Below are positions 60,295-64,000 of a DNA stretch of 64,000 bases, piece after piece. The notes beneath the pieces were generated by a model. The model was not told the origin of the DNA. It was given only the letters and a program-made list of their open reading frames with translations, and ran no database searches. The stretch is from Xylanibacillus composti. GTDB taxonomy: Bacteria; Bacillota; Bacilli; Paenibacillales; K13. How positions within the stretch are numbered: position 1 is the stretch's first letter; every line of letters starts with the position of its first letter. The position numbers and the translations under genes were made by a program. The stretch is from positions 1-64,000 of the forward strand of contig NZ_BOVK01000037.1 in the NCBI RefSeq assembly GCF_018403685.1. The letters are read 5' to 3'.

Positions 60295-61398
60295 TTATTC
60301 CGCCGCTTGCAGGACGTAATCGTTCGTCCACAGCTCTCCGTCAGCCGAAGACGGCAGCTCTTCCAGCTCGAGAATGCCAAGCTCCTTGTTCAATTCCAGA
60401 TAATGCTGGACGAAATCCTCGGTCATCAGCCCGTCTGTCGGCAGCGCCGGAATCATGTCCGCCATGCCGGCTTCAATCGATTCGTCGGCCATTTCCTCAA
60501 AGTATGCTTTCAGATGCACGGTAGCTTCCTCCGGCTGATTCTTGATGAATTCAGATGCTTCCAGCAGCGCCTTGACAAAGCGGGAGGCTACCTCCGGATT
60601 CGCTTCCGCCCACGCTTTTCTGACCGTGATGCCTTGGTAAGGATAGTTCGCCAGCTCCGGCACTTCTCCGGCGGAGGACTTGATCAGCACCGTACCGTAG
60701 CCTTCCAGCTCCGGCTGATTTGGAGAAGGCGGCGTCAGCATGAACCCGTCAATCTGGCCGGATTTCAATGCGGCCATCAAGTTGCCGGCGTTGCTGAGCG
60801 CGATAATTTCCACATCTTTCGGGTCATATCCGCCTTGATCCAGAAGGAAGCGCGTATAAATGTCTGTCGGCGCGTTCGGTCCGGTAATGCCGATCCTCAT
60901 CTTGCCGAGTGCTTCCAGCTTGGCCTCCAGCGGATCATCCTTGCCCACGCCGAGACGTTCGAGCGACTCGTTGCTTGCTACAAAATTCATGCTCATGTGC
61001 TGCGAAGTAGGGAAGATATGCAGGAGATTGCGATTCTGCGAATTGGCTACCGCTATGGAAGTCAGATCGCCTGTAGCGATATCTGTCTCATTGGCGATCA
61101 GCATCTGGGTTTGCAGGGAACCGCGATCCGTGTAGATCATGTCCACCTCGATATTTTGCTTTTCAAAAAATCCGCCCTGCTCTGCGACAAAGACAACCAT
61201 CGTGTGGAAGGCCGGAAAATAGGCAAATCGGACTTTGTCCGGCTCGGCGGCAACCTCCTGGGCGCCTTCTCCAGATGGATCATTGCCTGAAGCCGACGTC
61301 CCAGGCGACGGACTTCCGCCTGATGATCCGCAGGCCGCTGCGGCCAGCATGGCGAGAATAAGAACGAGCGCTACGGAAACTTTTTTTCTTGTCAGCAT
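60295..61398 (-). CDS. NitT/TauT-type ABC substrate-binding lipoprotein
   Basis: A 367-residue SsuA/ThiY-like binding protein. The signal peptide ends in LAAAAC (Cys 23) and is followed by a Ser/Gly-rich linker. Family landmarks: RFAYFPAFHTMVVFVAEQGGFFEKQNIEV, TDIATGDLTSIAVAN, MRIGITGPNAPTDIYTRFLLDQGG and GQIDGFMLTPPSPNQ. The start is ATG 61398 after GGGAG. The family carries sulfonates, nitrate, pyrimidine precursors or aromatic acids; nothing in the sequence decides which. It forms one importer with the next two genes. Confidence 0.9.
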   Translation of the reverse strand: MLTRKKVSVALVLILAMLAAAACGSSGGSPSPGTSASGNDPSGEGAQEVAAEPDKVRFAYFPAFHTMVVFVAEQGGFFEKQNIEVDMIYTDRGSLQTQMLIANETDIATGDLTSIAVANSQNRNLLHIFPTSQHMSMNFVASNESLERLGVGKDDPLEAKLEALGKMRIGITGPNAPTDIYTRFLLDQGGYDPKDVEIIALSNAGNLMAALKSGQIDGFMLTPPSPNQPELEGYGTVLIKSSAGEVPELANYPYQGITVRKAWAEANPEVASRFVKALLEASEFIKNQPEEATVHLKAYFEEMADESIEAGMADMIPALPTDGLMTEDFVQHYLELNKELGILELEELPSSADGELWTNDYVLQAAE

Positions 61399-61443
61399 GG
61401 TATCGTCTCCCTTGTGTCTATTTGGTGTATGAATCAACCGCGG

Positions 61444-62331
61444 TTACATGCCGGAAGCGGAATGCTCGCGGGACTGACCTCGCGCAAATTTTCTCTCCAG
61501 ATAGTCTACGCCCGCATTCATAAGCAGCAGGACGACCATCAGCACAATAATGCCAGCGAAGGCGCTCGTGATGTCCATCATCGCCGTCGAGCGGCTGATG
61601 AAGAAGCCGAGTCCGCGTTGGGAGGAGATGAACTCTCCGACAATCGCGCCCGTCATCGCCATCGGTACGACGATTTTCAAGGATGTCAGAATATGCTGCA
61701 TGGCGGACGGAAGCACGACCTTCTGTATGACCTGCAGCCGACTCGCCCCCATGAGCATGCTGATATTCACAAAATTGGTATTCACGGACCGAATGCCGGC
61801 GATTGTATTCATGAAGACGATGAAGAATACCATCAATGCCGCAATGACAATCTTAGGCGTCAGCCCGATGCCGAACCACATTATGAAGAGCGGCGCAATC
61901 GCGATCCGGGGAATGCCGTTGAAGGCGATGACGAATGGCTCCAACATGCGGTAATAGCGGTCTGACAACCCGATGAGCAATGCCAGCGCCACAGCCGCCA
62001 ATGCGCCGAACACGTAGCCCGCAAGGGTCTCCAGCACCGTAATCTGAACATGCCACAGCAGCTCTTTCTCTGCGAAATTGTAGTAAATGGACTGAATGAT
62101 CTTGGTCGGACTGCTAACGAAAAATTCATCCAGGAACCGGCCCGAGCCGATCTCCCATATTGCCAGAAACGCGACCATGAGCACGATGCGTCCCAGATTG
62201 GTCTCCAGCTGTTTCCTTCTCAGCTTCCTTCTTGTCTCGCTTTCAATTCGCGCCTTCAGCTCCCCATCCGGTGCAGGCGGGGAAGCTGCCGGGGCGGCGC
62301 TCGCCATCACTGCAGCTTTGCCCGTTTCCAT
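61444..62331 (-). CDS. NitT/TauT-type ABC transporter permease
   Basis: A 295-residue membrane subunit of the SsuC/TauC type. A cytoplasmic N-terminus of about 45 charged residues is followed by six helices, with the docking loop VNTNFVNISMLMGASRLQVIQKVVLPSAMQ. The start is ATG 62331, nine bases after AAGGAGG; 13 bp separate it from the ATPase gene. The C-terminus is short and basic. It carries the substrate captured by the lipoprotein across the membrane. Confidence 0.92.
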   Translation of the reverse strand: METGKAAVMASAAPAASPPAPDGELKARIESETRRKLRRKQLETNLGRIVLMVAFLAIWEIGSGRFLDEFFVSSPTKIIQSIYYNFAEKELLWHVQITVLETLAGYVFGALAAVALALLIGLSDRYYRMLEPFVIAFNGIPRIAIAPLFIMWFGIGLTPKIVIAALMVFFIVFMNTIAGIRSVNTNFVNISMLMGASRLQVIQKVVLPSAMQHILTSLKIVVPMAMTGAIVGEFISSQRGLGFFISRSTAMMDITSAFAGIIVLMVVLLLMNAGVDYLERKFARGQSREHSASGM

Positions 62332-62344
62332 CGCGTCTACCTCC

Positions 62345-63148
62345 TTATGCTTCTTGTTTGGTTTCCGCCAGCTCTCCGCGAATGTCGCTCCATATTTGAT
62401 CGTGCAAGTCATTGAACCCGTCAATGTGATGAATATTGAACACATCGCGCGGGCGCGGGAACGGAATGTCGTAGATCGACTTAATTCTGCCGGGCGCCTT
62501 CGTAAAGACGGCCACGCGGTCAGACAAGGCGATGCTCTCTATCAGGTCGTGCGTGACGAACACAACCGTCTTCCCCGTCCCTTCCCACAGATCCAGCAGC
62601 TCCTGCTGGAGCAGGGTGCGGGTCTGCGCATCAAGCGGGCCGAAGGGCTCGTCCATCAAGATAATCTCAGGGTCCAGCACAAGCGTGCGGATAATCGAAG
62701 CCCGCTTGCGCATGCCGCCGGACAGCTGATGCGGATAATGTCCCTCGAACCCCTTGAGCCCGACCTTCTCGATCAGCGGGGCCACCTTCTCCCGCCGCTG
62801 CTTGGCATTCATGCCGCGCAGCTCCAGGCCGTAGGTGACGTTATCGATCATCGTCCGCCAAGGGAACAGGTTGTCCTCCTGCGTGACGTAGCCGATGCCT
62901 ACCGATAAAGCCTTGACCTGCTGGCCATTCACCAGAATTCTTCCTTCTGACGGAAGACTCAGGCCTGCTGCATGGTTCAGCACTGTGGACTTGCCGCAGC
63001 CGCTTGGACCCACCAGACTGATGAACTCGCCTTTTCGGATTTGCAGCGATACATTCTGCAAAGCCATGAACCCCTCGATTCGGCCCTTCTTTTGCGTGGT
63101 AAAAATTTTGGACACATTCTGCACTTGGATGGAATACGTCTCACTCAT
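62345..63148 (-). CDS. NitT/TauT-type ABC transporter ATP-binding protein
   Basis: A 267-residue ATPase of the SsuB/TauB type. Walker A GPSGCGKST near 48, signature LSGGMRKR near 143, Walker B IILMDEPFGPLDAQT near 163, switch VFVTHDLIESIALSDR near 200. Its C-terminus is short, without a regulatory domain. It lies directly after the flavoprotein gene (15 bp) and before the permease, so oxidoreductase and importer are cotranscribed. Confidence 0.93.
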   Translation of the reverse strand: MSETYSIQVQNVSKIFTTQKKGRIEGFMALQNVSLQIRKGEFISLVGPSGCGKSTVLNHAAGLSLPSEGRILVNGQQVKALSVGIGYVTQEDNLFPWRTMIDNVTYGLELRGMNAKQRREKVAPLIEKVGLKGFEGHYPHQLSGGMRKRASIIRTLVLDPEIILMDEPFGPLDAQTRTLLQQELLDLWEGTGKTVVFVTHDLIESIALSDRVAVFTKAPGRIKSIYDIPFPRPRDVFNIHHIDGFNDLHDQIWSDIRGELAETKQEA

Positions 63149-63163
63149 GCGAACACCTCCCTG

Positions 63164-64000
63164 TCAGGAATTAACGACCTTCTTGCTCGACTTGCCGGCT
63201 GGCTCCAGCTTGCGATTGTGGCGCAGGGACAAGTCCGTGCCATGGGCCGCCCGCTTGACCACGATATGCACGCCTTCCCATTCCGGGCTGCGCTCATTGA
63301 AGTCCTCGCGATAATGGGCGCCGCGGCTTTCTGTCCGGGCCAATGCGGCGGTCAGGCTCATCTCGCCCACCTGGCACAGAGCAGCCAGCTCGAACCATTC
63401 GCGAACCGACTGCGGATCGGCCGGGCCGGCTGCAAGCAGCTGTTCCCGCCATTGCGCCGCCTGCAGCAAGCCGGTTACGAGATCCTGCTTGTTGCGTATG
63501 ATGCCAAGCGACTGATCCATGCAAGCGCGCATCTTCTTCATCCACGCTTTGTAATCGGTCGATGGTTCCGTCTGCGCGCTCCCTTGAAGCTTCGCCTGCC
63601 ATTTGCTGTGAAGCGGCTTGCTCCCTCTTTCCTGCTCCTGCGCATAAGCTGCGGCGTGCCGCCCGGCCCGGGCAGCAATGACGAGAATTTCCGGCAGAGC
63701 GTTGGAATTGGCGCGGTTGGCTCCATGGATGCCGCCCGCTGTCTCTCCAGCCGCATAGAGACCCTCGACCGTGCTTCGACCGAACGTATCGATCCTGACG
63801 CCCCCCATGAAGTAGTGGGCTTCCGGAGCGATGATGAACTGCGTATCGTAGAGCTGCAGCTTCTTCGCCTGCAGCGCCTTGTACATCTTGGGATTGTAGC
63901 GCTTGAACGTCTCCTCCGACATTTCGCTCACATCGAGCAGCACCCCATTGCGGACGGCCAGTCCCTTCCGAATCTGATCGTATATGCCGCGTGCCGCCAA
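63164..64000 (-). CDS. FAD-dependent oxidoreductase, fumarate reductase/aspartate oxidase family, partial
   Basis: The C-terminal 279 codons of a flavoprotein; its start lies beyond the window. The segment FMGGVRIDTFGRSTVEGLYAAGETAGGIHGANRANSNALPE is the FAD/substrate region of SdhA, FrdA, NadB and AprA, followed by the helical C-terminal domain (LGIIRNKQDLVTGL; ESRGAHYREDF). The usual ANRLGGNSL string is altered to ANRANSNALPE. A partner ferredoxin gene may lie upstream outside the window. It is the first visible gene of the importer/aminotransferase/aldolase cluster, so its substrate is probably the imported compound or an early intermediate. Confidence 0.9.
   Translation of the reverse strand: MAARGIYDQIRKGLAVRNGVLLDVSEMSEETFKRYNPKMYKALQAKKLQLYDTQFIIAPEAHYFMGGVRIDTFGRSTVEGLYAAGETAGGIHGANRANSNALPEILVIAARAGRHAAAYAQEQERGSKPLHSKWQAKLQGSAQTEPSTDYKAWMKKMRACMDQSLGIIRNKQDLVTGLLQAAQWREQLLAAGPADPQSVREWFELAALCQVGEMSLTAALARTESRGAHYREDFNERSPEWEGVHIVVKRAAHGTDLSLRHNRKLEPAGKSSKKVVNS

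Overview
The window reads as a chromosomal segment of an endospore-forming, flagellated Gram-positive bacterium, most likely Paenibacillus or a close relative. This rests on the gene types: YesM/YesN-type two-component system beside an ABC sugar importer without its own ATPase, GbsR/OpuA osmoprotection, several lipoprotein substrate-binding proteins, a MASE3 sensor kinase, a TipA-like MerR regulator, strong GGAGG ribosome sites and frequent TTG/GTG starts. No rRNA, tRNA, CRISPR array, insertion sequence or origin was recognised.

Layout. 1-3.3 kb (minus): a GNAT acetyltransferase, three tandem phage-collar-domain proteins and the start of a secreted beta-sandwich repeat protein, whose signal peptide is separated from the rest by an out-of-frame run of eight C. 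3.4-7.1 kb: a GH31 alpha-xylosidase with a divergent AraC regulator. 7.1-10.7 kb: an AT-richer islet with a decayed solute-binding protein gene, an orphan solute-binding lipoprotein and an array of ten palindromes spaced exactly 52 bp apart. 10.7-16.2 kb: an ABC export system (ATPase, lipoprotein adaptor, double-FtsX permease, second ATPase with an AbrB-like tail). 16.3-20.6 kb (minus): a chemoreceptor-CheW-CheA operon behind a cyclic-di-GMP riboswitch. 20.6-28.1 kb: a four-domain regulator, an ABC-F protein, a lactonase, a DEAD-box helicase, small proteins and a 162-bp repeat array. 28.3-32.1 kb: gbsR divergent from opuAA-AB-AC. 32.9-43.6 kb (minus): an amino-sugar uptake and degradation operon (importer, YesM/YesN, NagZ, NagB, NagA) with a candidate CcpA site over its promoter. 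43.8-55.2 kb: a TipA-like regulator with its own MerR-type promoter, an MFS transporter, a LysM-anchored 5'-nucleotidase, a MASE3 kinase, an SDR enzyme, an AbrB-family membrane protein, a D-2-hydroxyacid dehydrogenase and a PilZ protein. 55.5-64 kb (minus): a compact cluster made of an FAD oxidoreductase (cut by the window end), a NitT/TauT-type ABC importer, an aminotransferase, a DapA-like aldolase, a DpaA-like dehydrogenase, an acylpyruvase-like FAH protein and a nitrilase-superfamily amidase.

Most noteworthy: the last cluster, which reuses the DapA/DpaA pair of spore dipicolinate synthesis in an uptake and metabolism setting without the flavoprotein DpaB; the cyclic-di-GMP riboswitch in front of a chemotaxis operon; the collar/GNAT/repeat-protein cassette with a possible phase switch; and the 52-bp palindrome array, whose spacing equals about five DNA helical turns. 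Functions are from reading protein motifs by eye; no database search was run.
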